Assembly (NCBI GenBank): GCA_041859045.1
Contig: JBHELB010000027.1
Span: forward strand, 124,001-188,000
Origin: JBHELB01 sp041859045
Lineage (GTDB): Bacteria > Hydrogenedentota > Hydrogenedentia > Hydrogenedentales > SLHB01
Direction of reading: 5' to 3'
Length of the DNA stretch: 64,000 bases
In this document: in pieces, positions 9,431-18,834 of the stretch
How the letters are laid out: the number at the start of each line of letters is the position of its first letter
How positions within the stretch are numbered: the stretch's first letter is position 1
Translations under genes and position numbers: made by a program
The notes under the pieces: model-generated
Told to the model about the DNA's origin: nothing
Database searches by the model: none
What the model saw: only the letters and a program-made list of their open reading frames with translations

Positions 9431-10036
9431 CTATGCCACCCCTTTTGCCTTTGCGACGGTGAAGCCCGCCGATTCGATATGCCTCCAAATAGGGTCATCT
9501 CGGCGCCCGAGCAGGTCCACGCCCCAGACCAGAAAGGTCGACAGCGGCGAGGGCTTCTCTTGGAGCGCCTGAGCAAACTGATCCATAGACATCATCTCGA
9601 TGATGAAGGTCCCGGCGACAACCCCTGCAGGACGCCGCCCGGTCGGCGTGACCAGCAGTACCCGGTGGTCCTGCTGGGCCAGAAACGCCAACCGGACGTT
9701 ATCGTCCATGGTCAGCGAGCCGCGGAGTTGGTCGAGTTCCGAAGAGGTCTTGAGAACCAAATTGCGCAAGTCGCTGAAAAGCAGGAAACCCGTATCGAGC
9801 TGGTAGTACGCGCGATTTCCTTCCATCCGGCGGTAGAGAAGCCCGGAATCCGTCAGGCGGTCGAGTTCGCGCTGAACCGCGCGCAGGGCGATGCCCGTGA
9901 CCGCCTGTACCTGGCGCTGGTAATAGGCGCGCAGGGGGTCGAGCAGAAACAGGCGAAGCACGGCCACGCGCGCACCAGAGGAAAATAGCGCCTCGAGCGT
10001 GGCTTCGCTTAGTCCCTGTCGCACTTGGACCGTCAC
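9431..10036 (-). CDS. Winged-helix transcriptional regulator (ArsR-like)
   Basis: 201 residues from a GTG at 10036 with AGGGGGA six bases upstream. Residues about 14-85 form a winged helix: SSGARVAVLRLFLLDP, recognition helix ALRAVQRELDRLTDSGLL, and wing RRMEGNRAYYQLD. This resembles the HTH found at the start of many ArsR-like/nucleotidyltransferase-linked regulators. The C-terminal half (GSLTMDDNVRLAFLAQQDHR, then LLVTPTGRRP) resembles a nucleotidyltransferase-like or sensor fold, but the G-S..R..... D.D catalytic triad is not visible. It leads the two-gene unit with the unknown gene and reads away from a long AT-rich region. Confidence 0.75.
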   Translation of the reverse strand: MTVQVRQGLSEATLEALFSSGARVAVLRLFLLDPLRAYYQRQVQAVTGIALRAVQRELDRLTDSGLLYRRMEGNRAYYQLDTGFLLFSDLRNLVLKTSSELDQLRGSLTMDDNVRLAFLAQQDHRVLLVTPTGRRPAGVVAGTFIIEMMSMDQFAQALQEKPSPLSTFLVWGVDLLGRRDDPIWRHIESAGFTVAKAKGVA

Positions 10037-11049
<1,013 letters not shown>

Positions 11050-11148
11050 GGGCGTAGCGGGTCGAGAACCGAAAACATAAGAGGCCGGCGCCGGGTGTGG
11101 GGTGAAGGAACCCCTTGGGCCGGGGCAGGGCGAAGGAGGATACATCCT

Positions 11149-12567
11149 GTGGTTACACGAATGATGAGTGAAAAGAGTATGTGGAGCGCGATGTTCATCG
11201 TGCTTGTGTTGTTGGCGGGGCTTGCTCCGTTTGCGTACGCGCAGGACGCGGCCCCGGCGGCACCCGTGGTGGAGCCGGCGGCTGCAGCGGAAGAGGCTGC
11301 GGCGGAAGAGACCCCGAAAATCGATACCGGCGACACGGCGTGGATGCTCACGTCGATGGTGCTGGTATTGTTTATGACCATCCCCGGCCTGGCGCTGTTC
11401 TACGGCGGCTTGGTGCGCACGAAGAACGTACTGTCGGTGCTCATGCAGTGCTTCGTGATCACCTGCTTGGTCACAGTGCTTTGGGCGCTCTACGGATATT
11501 CGATGGCGTTCAGCACCACCGGCATGGAACAGGGCGTCGTCAACCTGAACTCGTTTGTGGGGGCGTTCGACAAAGCGTTCTGCAAAGGGCTCGCCGTGGA
11601 CAGTGTGTTTGCGACGATCCCCGAGAGCGTGTTCTTCTGCTTCCAGTTGACCTTTGCGATCATCACCCCGGCGCTGATCATCGGGGCCTTCGCGGAACGG
11701 ATGAAGTTCTCGGCCATGCTGCTGTTCATGGGCCTGTGGGTGACGGTCGCCTACTTCCCGATTTGCCACATGGTCTGGGGCGGCAACGGCGGCCTGCTGT
11801 GGGACATGGGCGCGCTGGATTTCGCCGGCGGCACGGTGGTGCACGTGAACGCGGGTATCGCGGCGCTGGTCTGCGCGCTGATGCTCGGCAAGCGCAAGGG
11901 CTATCCCACAACGCCGATGATGCCGCACAGCCTGACGCTGACCGTTGTGGGCGCGGCGATGCTGTGGGTCGGCTGGTTCGGGTTCAACGCGGGTAGCGCG
12001 GTGGCGGCGAATGGCCGCGCCGGCATGGCCATGATGGTTACGCAACTCGCGACCGCCGCGGCGGCGCTGGCGTGGATGTTCGTGGAGTGGATGAAGCACG
12101 GCAAGCCGAGCGTGTTGGGCATTACGACGGGCGCCGTCGCGGGCTTGGTCGCGATTACCCCCGCTTCCGGTTTCGTCGGGCCCATGGGCGCGCTGGCGAT
12201 CGGTGCTATCGCGGGCGTCATCTGCTTCTTCAGCGCCACCAGCATGAAGCGCATGTTCGGCTACGACGATTCGCTGGACGCGTTCGGCGTACACGGCGTC
12301 GGCGGAACGGTGGGCGCGTTGCTGACCGGTGTGTTCGCAGCGTACGCCCTTGGTGGCCAGGGCAACGGCGCGGGCAGCGATATCAGCATTCTTTCTCAGC
12401 TGGGTATCCAGCTTAAGAGTGTCGCGCTGACCGTGGTGTGGTCGGGTCTGGCGTCACTGGTCATTCTCTTCGTGCTCGACAAGACCGTTGGGCTGCGCGT
12501 GGACGAGCAGGAAGAGACCGAAGGTCTGGACATCTCGCAGCACGACGAAAAAGGCTACAACTTCTAA
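11149..12567 (+). CDS. amtB: Ammonium transporter
   Basis: 472 residues from the GTG at 11149, nine bases after AAGGAGG; ATG codons at 11161 and 11164 are in frame but too far from the ribosome site. An N-terminal signal-like helix (MWSAMFIVLVLLAGLAPFAY) ending near AQA is followed by an Ala/Glu-rich spacer and then eleven TM helices of the Amt/MEP/Rh family, with the MVLVLFMTIPGLALFYGGLV signature, the phenylalanine-gate region, and the twin-His pore motifs in GGTVVHVNAG and FGVHGVGG. A cleaved signal peptide is known for several bacterial Amt proteins. Channel gating by the upstream P-II is expected. Confidence 0.95.
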   Translation: MVTRMMSEKSMWSAMFIVLVLLAGLAPFAYAQDAAPAAPVVEPAAAAEEAAAEETPKIDTGDTAWMLTSMVLVLFMTIPGLALFYGGLVRTKNVLSVLMQCFVITCLVTVLWALYGYSMAFSTTGMEQGVVNLNSFVGAFDKAFCKGLAVDSVFATIPESVFFCFQLTFAIITPALIIGAFAERMKFSAMLLFMGLWVTVAYFPICHMVWGGNGGLLWDMGALDFAGGTVVHVNAGIAALVCALMLGKRKGYPTTPMMPHSLTLTVVGAAMLWVGWFGFNAGSAVAANGRAGMAMMVTQLATAAAALAWMFVEWMKHGKPSVLGITTGAVAGLVAITPASGFVGPMGALAIGAIAGVICFFSATSMKRMFGYDDSLDAFGVHGVGGTVGALLTGVFAAYALGGQGNGAGSDISILSQLGIQLKSVALTVVWSGLASLVILFVLDKTVGLRVDEQEETEGLDISQHDEKGYNF

Positions 12568-12597
12568 CCTCAGAGGGACTTTCCCCTCACACCCGAA

Positions 12598-12636
12598 GGC
12601 CGGCGCCTTTGCCCGGGGCGCCGGCCACCCCCTTTT
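12598..12636 (+). terminator. Rho-independent terminator of glnB-amtB
   Basis: Perfect 10-bp stem GGCCGGCGCC / GGCGCCGGCC with a nine-base loop, then ACCCCC and TTTTTT. Confidence 0.9.
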
Positions 12637-12752
12637 TTCGGGGACTACAACAGGAAAGAAGCCGAGCGGCGTCGCCTTCGATGTGCATATTCCCTGGTTT
12701 TGCGGCTATACTCCCGAGAATCTTTGTCTGACCGTTTTCTAGAAGGGGTGGA

Positions 12753-14198
12753 ATGATGCTAGAGCCTTCGAACATGGTGGAACCGCGGATTCTCAAGGGA
12801 TTTCAAGACTTGCTGCCCGAGGACATCCTGCCGCGGCGGCAGGTGATTGCCCGGATCGAGCAGGTCTTCCAACGATACGGATTTGTGCCCATCGAGACCC
12901 CGGCGCTGGAGTATCTGGATGTGCTGCTGGGTACCGGCGGCGAAGAGACGAACAAGGAACTGTTCCGCCTCAAGAGTCCCGAAGGCGAGGACATTGCGCT
13001 GCGCTTCGACCTGACTGTGCCGTTCGCGCGCATCTTGGCGCAGTATCCGGACCGCATCAAGCCGCCGTTCCGGCGGTATGCGCTGGGTTCCGTGTGGCGC
13101 GCAGACAAACCGGGACCGGGGCGGTTCCGGCAGTTCACGCAGTTCGACATCGACGCGGCGGGTTCCGACTCGGTGTTTGTGGACGCGGAGATCATCGCGG
13201 TAATGGTCGAGGTCATGCGTGCGCTGGGCATACCGTCGTATTGTGTGCTCATCAACAACCGCAAGTTGATCGACGCGCTGCTGGACGCGTGCGGCATTCA
13301 CGACCTGGCGCGACAGAAGCACGTGTTGCGGGTGATCGACAAGCGGCAGAAAGTGGGGCTCGACAACATTCGCCGCGAGTTGGGTCCGGGACGCATCGAC
13401 GATTCGGGCGATCCGATCCCGGGCGTGAAACTCGATGACGCAACCATCGAAAAACTGCTCTCGTTTATCGCCATCGCGGCGGACACGCGGCATGGAATCG
13501 TCGAGGCGTGCGCGCGTGCGCTGCCCGAGACGGAATTGACCGCCGCCGCCGTCGCTGAGATGCGCGACCTCGCGGACGGTCTCGCGGCGCTCGGGGTGGA
13601 AGAGCACGAAGCGTGCTTCGACCCGAGCCTGGCGCGCGGACTCGACTACTACACAGGACCGGTGTTTGAAGCGATCCTGCCGACGGCGCGCGAATTCGGC
13701 TCGGTGATGGGCGGCGGTCGTTACGATGGACTCGTGTCGCGGTTCGTGGATCGCGCCGTGCCGTCCACCGGCATGGCGGTGGGCCTGGATCGGTTGCTGG
13801 CCGCGTTGCGCCACCTCGGCCTCGCACAATCCGGCGCGACCACCGTCGAGGCGCTGATTGTGTCGATGGGTAAGGTGCCGCGTCACGAAACCTTGCGCAT
13901 CGCCGCGGAACTGCGTGCGGCGGGCATCGCCACGGAGGCCTACTTCGGGCAGAAGATGGGACTCAAGCACCAACTCGCCCACGCGGATCACTATGGCATT
14001 CCGGTGGCGGTGATCCTCGGGGAGGATGAACTCGCGCAAGGCGTGGTATCTATCAAAGACCTTACCGCGGGCAAACAGTCGCGCGAAGGCATCGCCGATC
14101 ACGACGCGTACCGGCAGGCGGGCAAGTCGGCGCAGGTAACCGTGCCGCGCGCGGAGATGATCGCGAAGGTCCGTGAACTGCTCAATAAGGACAATTGA
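12753..14198 (+). CDS. hisS: Histidyl-tRNA synthetase
   Basis: 481 residues; AAGGGGTGGA directly before the ATG pair at 12753/12756. Class II motifs are present: motif 1 region LPEDILPRRQVIARIEQVF, motif 2 FRRYALGSVWRADKPGPGRF with QFDIDAAG, and the HisRS signatures LARGLDYYTGPVFE and motif 3 GGGRYDGLV...GMAVGLDRLL. A C-terminal anticodon-binding domain starts near 365. Length is slightly above the bacterial average (420-430) owing to an insertion near 210-245. A TATACT -10-like hexamer lies at 12707, about 45 bases upstream, with no clear -35. Confidence 0.95.
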   Translation: MMLEPSNMVEPRILKGFQDLLPEDILPRRQVIARIEQVFQRYGFVPIETPALEYLDVLLGTGGEETNKELFRLKSPEGEDIALRFDLTVPFARILAQYPDRIKPPFRRYALGSVWRADKPGPGRFRQFTQFDIDAAGSDSVFVDAEIIAVMVEVMRALGIPSYCVLINNRKLIDALLDACGIHDLARQKHVLRVIDKRQKVGLDNIRRELGPGRIDDSGDPIPGVKLDDATIEKLLSFIAIAADTRHGIVEACARALPETELTAAAVAEMRDLADGLAALGVEEHEACFDPSLARGLDYYTGPVFEAILPTAREFGSVMGGGRYDGLVSRFVDRAVPSTGMAVGLDRLLAALRHLGLAQSGATTVEALIVSMGKVPRHETLRIAAELRAAGIATEAYFGQKMGLKHQLAHADHYGIPVAVILGEDELAQGVVSIKDLTAGKQSREGIADHDAYRQAGKSAQVTVPRAEMIAKVRELLNKDN

Positions 14199-14204
14199 GT
14201 CCGC

Positions 14205-14951
14205 ATGACTGCGTTTCATGTCGGCCGCGTGCTGGAGCACTCGTTCGAAGCGCCGGAAGAAAACCTTGCGCTCGAAGAGGTGCTGCTGGACGAGGTTGAG
14301 CAAGGACGCGTGCCCAGTACGCTGCGGTTCTGGGAGAGTCCGGGGCTGTTTGTGGTGATGGGCGTCGGGCAGGTGACCCGCGACGAGGTGGACCTGGCGG
14401 CGTGCGAGGCGGATGGCGTGCCGGTGCGGCGGCGCTGTTCGGGCGGCGGATGCGTGATCCAAGGCCCGGGCTCGCTGAACTACTCGCTCGCGCTGTCCAT
14501 TGCGGAAAATCCTTGCGTGCAGGGACTGCGCGAATCGTACGCGGCCATTCTCGGGGCGCTGTGCGCGGCGTTTGAACGCCACGGCGTCGCCGCGCGGCAT
14601 GAAGGCACGAGCGACCTCGCCGTCGCGGGACTCAAGGTGTCGGGCAATGCGCAGAAGCGGCGGCGACGCGCCATCCTGCATCACGGCACGCTGCTCTATG
14701 CCCTCAACGCCGCGCCGATGCAGCGGTATCTGCTCGAGCCGGCGGCGCGCCCTGTGTACCGCGGCGAACGCACGCATGAGGCTTTTGTCGCGACGTTGCC
14801 GGTGGACGCGGCGGCGCTGCGAAGCATCGTGCGCGAGGCGTTTGGCGCACATGCGCTTTACGACGCTTCGCCTGCATCGAACGAGCTCGAGGCGGCGCGG
14901 CGTCTCGCGCAAGAGAAGTATCTCGACCCGGAATGGATATTCCGACGATAA
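14205..14951 (+). CDS. lplA: Lipoate-protein ligase A family protein
   Basis: 248 residues, six bases after hisS. Family motifs of the LplA/BPL catalytic fold: RRRCSGGGCVIQGPGSLNYS (about 73-92, the R-R-x-S-G-G-G lipoyl-AMP loop) and VAGLKVSGNAQ near 145 with the catalytic lysine. The C-terminal accessory domain is absent, as in the short LplA/LipM-type ligases; octanoyl transfer (LipM-like) is therefore an alternative to lipoate scavenging. A lipoyl-dependent enzyme is hinted at by the E2 domain at 55816, although that protein itself has no lipoyl domain. Confidence 0.85.
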   Translation: MTAFHVGRVLEHSFEAPEENLALEEVLLDEVEQGRVPSTLRFWESPGLFVVMGVGQVTRDEVDLAACEADGVPVRRRCSGGGCVIQGPGSLNYSLALSIAENPCVQGLRESYAAILGALCAAFERHGVAARHEGTSDLAVAGLKVSGNAQKRRRRAILHHGTLLYALNAAPMQRYLLEPAARPVYRGERTHEAFVATLPVDAAALRSIVREAFGAHALYDASPASNELEAARRLAQEKYLDPEWIFRR

Positions 14952-14993
14952 GGCGTTCGCGCCGAACCGTCTTCACATGGTATCGTCTCGGCC

Positions 14994-16019
14994 ATGCAAA
15001 CATCTGACCTTGACTACGTTCTGCCTGAAGAACTCATCGCGCAGCATCCGTCCGAGAAGCGCGACGCCTCACGCCTGCTCGTCGTGGACCGCGCGGCGGG
15101 CACCTTCACGGAAGACGTCTACTGCAATGTCGCGCGGTATCTGCGGGCGGGCGATTGCCTCGCTCTGAACGAGACGCGCGTAATTCGCGCGCGGCTGCGC
15201 GCCCACAAGCCGTCGGGCGGACAAGTAGAGTTGTTTCTGTTGCACGAAGAGGCGCCGGGCGAGTGGAGCGCGTTGGTCAGGCCTAGCGCGAAGGTGAAGC
15301 CGGGGTCGCTGGTGCTCCTGGGCGCGGGCGACATCGCCGCGCGGGTGGAGGATATCCTGCCGGGCGGACGCCGCAAGGTAGTGTTCGATCGTCCTGACGT
15401 GTTGACGCTGCTCGAGCAATTGGGCGAGGTGCCGTTGCCGCCGTACATTCGGCGCGAAGGACCGGACGCGTCGGATCTGACGCGGTATCAGACGGTCTAT
15501 GCGCGCGAACCGGGGTCCGTGGCGGCGCCGACGGCGGGGCTGCATTTCACACCGGAGGTTTTTGAGCGTTTAGATACCGCGGGCGTGCGGCGAGCGGCGT
15601 TGACGCTTCACGTGGGTTACGGCACGTTCCGTCCGATTCAGACGGAGACCGTGGAGGCGCATGAACTGGAGCCCGAGGAGTTTGACCTCTCGCCCGAAAC
15701 GGCTCAAGCGCTCAACGCGACGCGGTCCGCGGGCGGACGCGTCGTAGCGGTGGGCACAACGGCCACGCGCGTACTCGAGACTCAGTTTCGTGATGGCGCG
15801 TATCAACCCGGAGCAGGGTTGACGCGTTGCTTCATCTATCCCCCGTACGTCTTTCGCGGCGTCGATGTGCTGCAAACGAATTTTCACCTGCCGCGCTCGA
15901 GTTTGCTTGCGCTCGTGTGCGCGTTCGCGGGCACGGACCTCGTCCGCGAGGCCTACCAATATGCGATTCGCGCGCGTTTCCGTTTCTACTCATACGGAGA
16001 CGTGATGTTGGTCGTGTAA
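14994..16019 (+). CDS. queA: S-adenosylmethionine:tRNA ribosyltransferase-isomerase
   Basis: 341 residues, the usual family length. QueA adds the epoxycyclopentane of queuosine to tRNA using the ribosyl group of SAM. Visible signatures: DLDYVLPEELIAQHP at the N-terminus, LALNETRVIRARL, GSVAAPTAGLHFTPE, LHVGYGTFRP, the FIYPPY element and the C-terminal NFHLPRSSLLALVCAFAG. Last gene of the hisS-lplA-queA run; gaps are 6 and 42 bases. Confidence 0.95.
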   Translation: MQTSDLDYVLPEELIAQHPSEKRDASRLLVVDRAAGTFTEDVYCNVARYLRAGDCLALNETRVIRARLRAHKPSGGQVELFLLHEEAPGEWSALVRPSAKVKPGSLVLLGAGDIAARVEDILPGGRRKVVFDRPDVLTLLEQLGEVPLPPYIRREGPDASDLTRYQTVYAREPGSVAAPTAGLHFTPEVFERLDTAGVRRAALTLHVGYGTFRPIQTETVEAHELEPEEFDLSPETAQALNATRSAGGRVVAVGTTATRVLETQFRDGAYQPGAGLTRCFIYPPYVFRGVDVLQTNFHLPRSSLLALVCAFAGTDLVREAYQYAIRARFRFYSYGDVMLVV

Positions 16020-16047
16020 GAGCGACGTGTCGGGTTGAAAAATGCAA

Positions 16048-16081
16048 CGCGCGGCATCCACATGAACGTGAATGCCGCGCG
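16048..16081. terminator. Bidirectional terminator between queA and the membrane-protein gene
   Basis: Perfect 10-bp stem CGCGCGGCAT / ATGCCGCGCG with an inner CAC/GTG extension, placed between convergent genes. U-tracts are weak on both sides. Confidence 0.65.
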
Positions 16082-16097
16082 GTTCGTTTGAAGGGAA

Positions 16098-16748
16098 CTA
16101 CATGTTGGCGTCGTCGGCGTAGGGTTCCGCGTGAACTTCCATCGCCCCCGCGACGCTGTCGTACACCAAGGCAAGAAACACAAGCGCCAGCGGGAAGGTG
16201 ACCAACAAGCCAACGCCGCACGCCAGCACGCCCACGATGCCCAGAGCGAGGTAGACGAGGAACGCCACAAGCCACGCGCCGATGTTTTCCATCACTACCG
16301 TGCGGCTCTTCTCCATCGCCGCCCAGCCGTCGAGCTTCTCGTCGACCTGGTAGAAGAACGTCAGCATGTAAATCATGCACACGAGAAGTCCCGGGAAAAA
16401 GCACAGAAGAAGGCCGATTGTAGAGAAAATCGAAATCAGCGCACCCGCGATGATCGACGGAACGAGGTGTTGCTGGAAGCCTGCAAGTACATCGGCGGGT
16501 TCAGGGTGCTGACCGCGGACCGCCTTGAGCGCTATCACGCTGCACCCGAACAGTATCGGTCCCCACAAAACAAGACTCATGACGGTTCCGAGCACGCCGC
16601 TCACGAAGTTAAGCACAAACACTGCGACCATTAAGCCGACAGCCGCGCCCGAAGCGGCGAGCATCGCGCCCGTATTTTCCGTAAACAAGGTCCACGCCCG
16701 GGATAGTTGAGCCCCGACATCCACTTGGGGAACATTCGCGTTAGCCAT
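16098..16748 (-). CDS. Multipass membrane protein (DUF975/YesL-like shape), end of EPS operon
   Basis: 216 residues; AGGAGGAG precedes the start. After a short soluble stretch (DVGAQLSRAWTLFTENTG) there are five to six hydrophobic helices. The amphipathic N-terminus plus paired long helices with a 'G.F..Y...D' linker resemble DUF975/glycerophosphodiesterase-membrane-domain proteins of unknown role. It lies 39 bases after the Wzc-like gene on the same strand, so it may be the last gene of the exopolysaccharide operon. Confidence 0.7.
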   Translation of the reverse strand: MANANVPQVDVGAQLSRAWTLFTENTGAMLAASGAAVGLMVAVFVLNFVSGVLGTVMSLVLWGPILFGCSVIALKAVRGQHPEPADVLAGFQQHLVPSIIAGALISIFSTIGLLLCFFPGLLVCMIYMLTFFYQVDEKLDGWAAMEKSRTVVMENIGAWLVAFLVYLALGIVGVLACGVGLLVTFPLALVFLALVYDSVAGAMEVHAEPYADDANM

Positions 16749-16787
16749 GGTCGTCTTCTCCTCCTGGTTGGCTAAAAATGCGCTTCG

Positions 16788-18749
16788 TTACATGCGTTTG
16801 TACACGGCTTTCGGGATCACTTGCTCGCGATTCGTCAGCACGACGCCAAGGACTTCGCCCTTGGCTTCGCGCAGGGTTTCCACGGCGCGCTGGACGACCT
16901 CGCGGCGCGTGCATTCAGCCTCAACGGCCACCAGTGCGCCGTCGGTAAAACGGGCCAGGCTCAGCGCGTCGGGCGCAAGCATGACGGGCGGCGCAAGCAC
17001 CAACACCACGTCGCACCGGTTCCGCAGGTCTTCGAGCGCCGTCTGCGTTGCCTTGGATTTCCACAGATGCGCGGGGTAGTTCGCATCGCCGCCGCGCGCG
17101 ATCACCATCGTACGCCCGGACTTGCTCATCACGTCTTCGACCCGGCGCTTGCCGAGCACAACGTCCACCAGTCCCTCGCCGTCGATGTCGCCGGTAAGGT
17201 CCACCCACACGGCCTTGGTGTCGGGGTCCGCGCCGTAGACTTCCGTCAACGCCTCGCAGATCTCCCGCGCGTCGGGGCATTCGGTGGCGCTGGTGACAAG
17301 CAGAATGCGGTGGGGTTTATCCGGCGCGGTGGCGTCGATCAAACTGCGCAGTCGGCCCATTTCGTCGTCATCGGCCGACGGTACGCGCCCGCGGAAAAAC
17401 GAGGCCAGCGCGGGCACGCCCACGTAATGCTCGACGTCTTCGGGCGTGCGCAGGCCGTGATCGAGCCACGACACGAAGAAGGCCAACCCGAGCGAACCGA
17501 GCAGACCGGCGACAAAACCAATGACGATGTTGAGCGCTTTACGCGGGCTCACAGGATCCGTGGGAAGCGTGGGTTCCGACACGACTTTGATGTTCGACAT
17601 GGCCTGATTGGCCATCGCGGTGTTTACACGCGCTTCCTCGGCCTTCTTGGCGTAATACTCGTAGTTCTCGGACTGAATCTTCACTTCCTGTTCAAGTTCG
17701 TCAACGCGCGCCTGGTAGCGGTTGAGGTCCATGAGGCGCGCTTCGAGTTCGGCCATCTTGCGTTCGGTGGTCTGTCGCGTCTCGGCGATCGCGTCGAGCA
17801 GACGTTTTTGAGCCGACTGAATCTCGCGTTCGGCGCCCATGACTTCGGGGTGTTTCGGCCCCAGCGACTGGCTCATACGGTTGCGCTCGAGCAACAACTC
17901 GAGCAGGCGCAACTGCATCTCGGTGACCACGGTGCTGTTCGTGCCGCGCGACAGCGTCGCGGTGATACCCGTGTCGGCGGGCGCGTCCAGCGTCACTGCG
18001 CCGGTCGCCGATTGCGATTCGGCGAGTTGGGTGAGCAGGCGCTTGGCCTCGGCGTATTGTTCGAGCAGAATCTTGCGCTCCGCTTCAAGCTCAACGATGT
18101 TGTTCTCGAGACGGTACGCCTCAAGGTTCTTCTGCGCTTTGGTGAGGGTATCGCGGATGGTTTTCATCTGCGCGTCGAAAAATTCCTGCGATTCGGGTGT
18201 CGAAAAGACCTCGATGTGCTTCTGGCTGTAGGCGCTCAGCAGCGCGGCGAGCAGCGCTTGCGCCTGCTGGCGGTCGTGCTGCCGCACGCGAATCTCGAGA
18301 ACGTGCGAATCCTTCACCGTCTCGACGTCGATCGCCCTGCGCAGTTTCTCGACGGCTTTCTGTGGATCGTCGGGCAGGACGAGATCCAGGGTAACGCCTT
18401 TGAGCACCGACAGCACCGGTCCGCCCGGCCCTGAGTAGTTCTTGGCAATGCTGACGACCTTGCTCAGCACGTCGTTGGAGTAGAGCAGCTCAATTTCGCT
18501 GTTCACGTCTTCGCGGCTAAGTTGCACGACGCCGTACCCCGCGCCGCCACGCACGAAGGCAGGGTCGGTCTGCGCCACTTCGCGGCCACGCATGAGCCGT
18601 ACCTTCGCCTCCGACTCGTAGGTGGGCGGCCAGAACACGCTGCCCGCCGTCACCAACGCGGTAACGAGCGCCGTGAAAAGAACGATCAACACCTTGTGCT
18701 TGAAAAGCACCGTCAAGACATCGCGCAGAAACAATTGCCGCTGGTCCAT
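16788..18749 (-). CDS. Wzc/GumC-like polysaccharide co-polymerase with degenerate kinase domain
   Basis: 653 residues; AAGGGGAT precedes the ATG. Layout: TM1 about 18-40, Wzz chain-length domain, long coiled coil about 195-405, proline-rich TM2 entry (TLPTDPVSPRKALN) and TM2 about 410-435, then a cytoplasmic Rossmann-like domain about 485-640. In tyrosine autokinases that domain begins with VTS....GEGKS/T; here it is ILLVTSATECPDAREICEAL, with no Gly-Lys-Ser/Thr, and the second Walker-like motif reads AVWVDLTGD. There is no C-terminal tyrosine cluster. It is therefore probably a non-catalytic co-polymerase that sets chain length and bridges to the Wza-like exporter just upstream. Confidence 0.85.
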   Translation of the reverse strand: MDQRQLFLRDVLTVLFKHKVLIVLFTALVTALVTAGSVFWPPTYESEAKVRLMRGREVAQTDPAFVRGGAGYGVVQLSREDVNSEIELLYSNDVLSKVVSIAKNYSGPGGPVLSVLKGVTLDLVLPDDPQKAVEKLRRAIDVETVKDSHVLEIRVRQHDRQQAQALLAALLSAYSQKHIEVFSTPESQEFFDAQMKTIRDTLTKAQKNLEAYRLENNIVELEAERKILLEQYAEAKRLLTQLAESQSATGAVTLDAPADTGITATLSRGTNSTVVTEMQLRLLELLLERNRMSQSLGPKHPEVMGAEREIQSAQKRLLDAIAETRQTTERKMAELEARLMDLNRYQARVDELEQEVKIQSENYEYYAKKAEEARVNTAMANQAMSNIKVVSEPTLPTDPVSPRKALNIVIGFVAGLLGSLGLAFFVSWLDHGLRTPEDVEHYVGVPALASFFRGRVPSADDDEMGRLRSLIDATAPDKPHRILLVTSATECPDAREICEALTEVYGADPDTKAVWVDLTGDIDGEGLVDVVLGKRRVEDVMSKSGRTMVIARGGDANYPAHLWKSKATQTALEDLRNRCDVVLVLAPPVMLAPDALSLARFTDGALVAVEAECTRREVVQRAVETLREAKGEVLGVVLTNREQVIPKAVYKRM

Positions 18750-18834
18750 CGCACTATCCCCTTACGCCCGGCGGCCGGGCGCCCTGTCACTGACTTTGCC
18801 TACTCCTCCCGGAATAACGGACTCCTGACTGTGG

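Noticed and set aside
12759..14912. 717-codon frame antisense to hisS and lplA
   Set aside because: Arg/His-rich composition, no motifs; the sense strand encodes two well-conserved enzymes.
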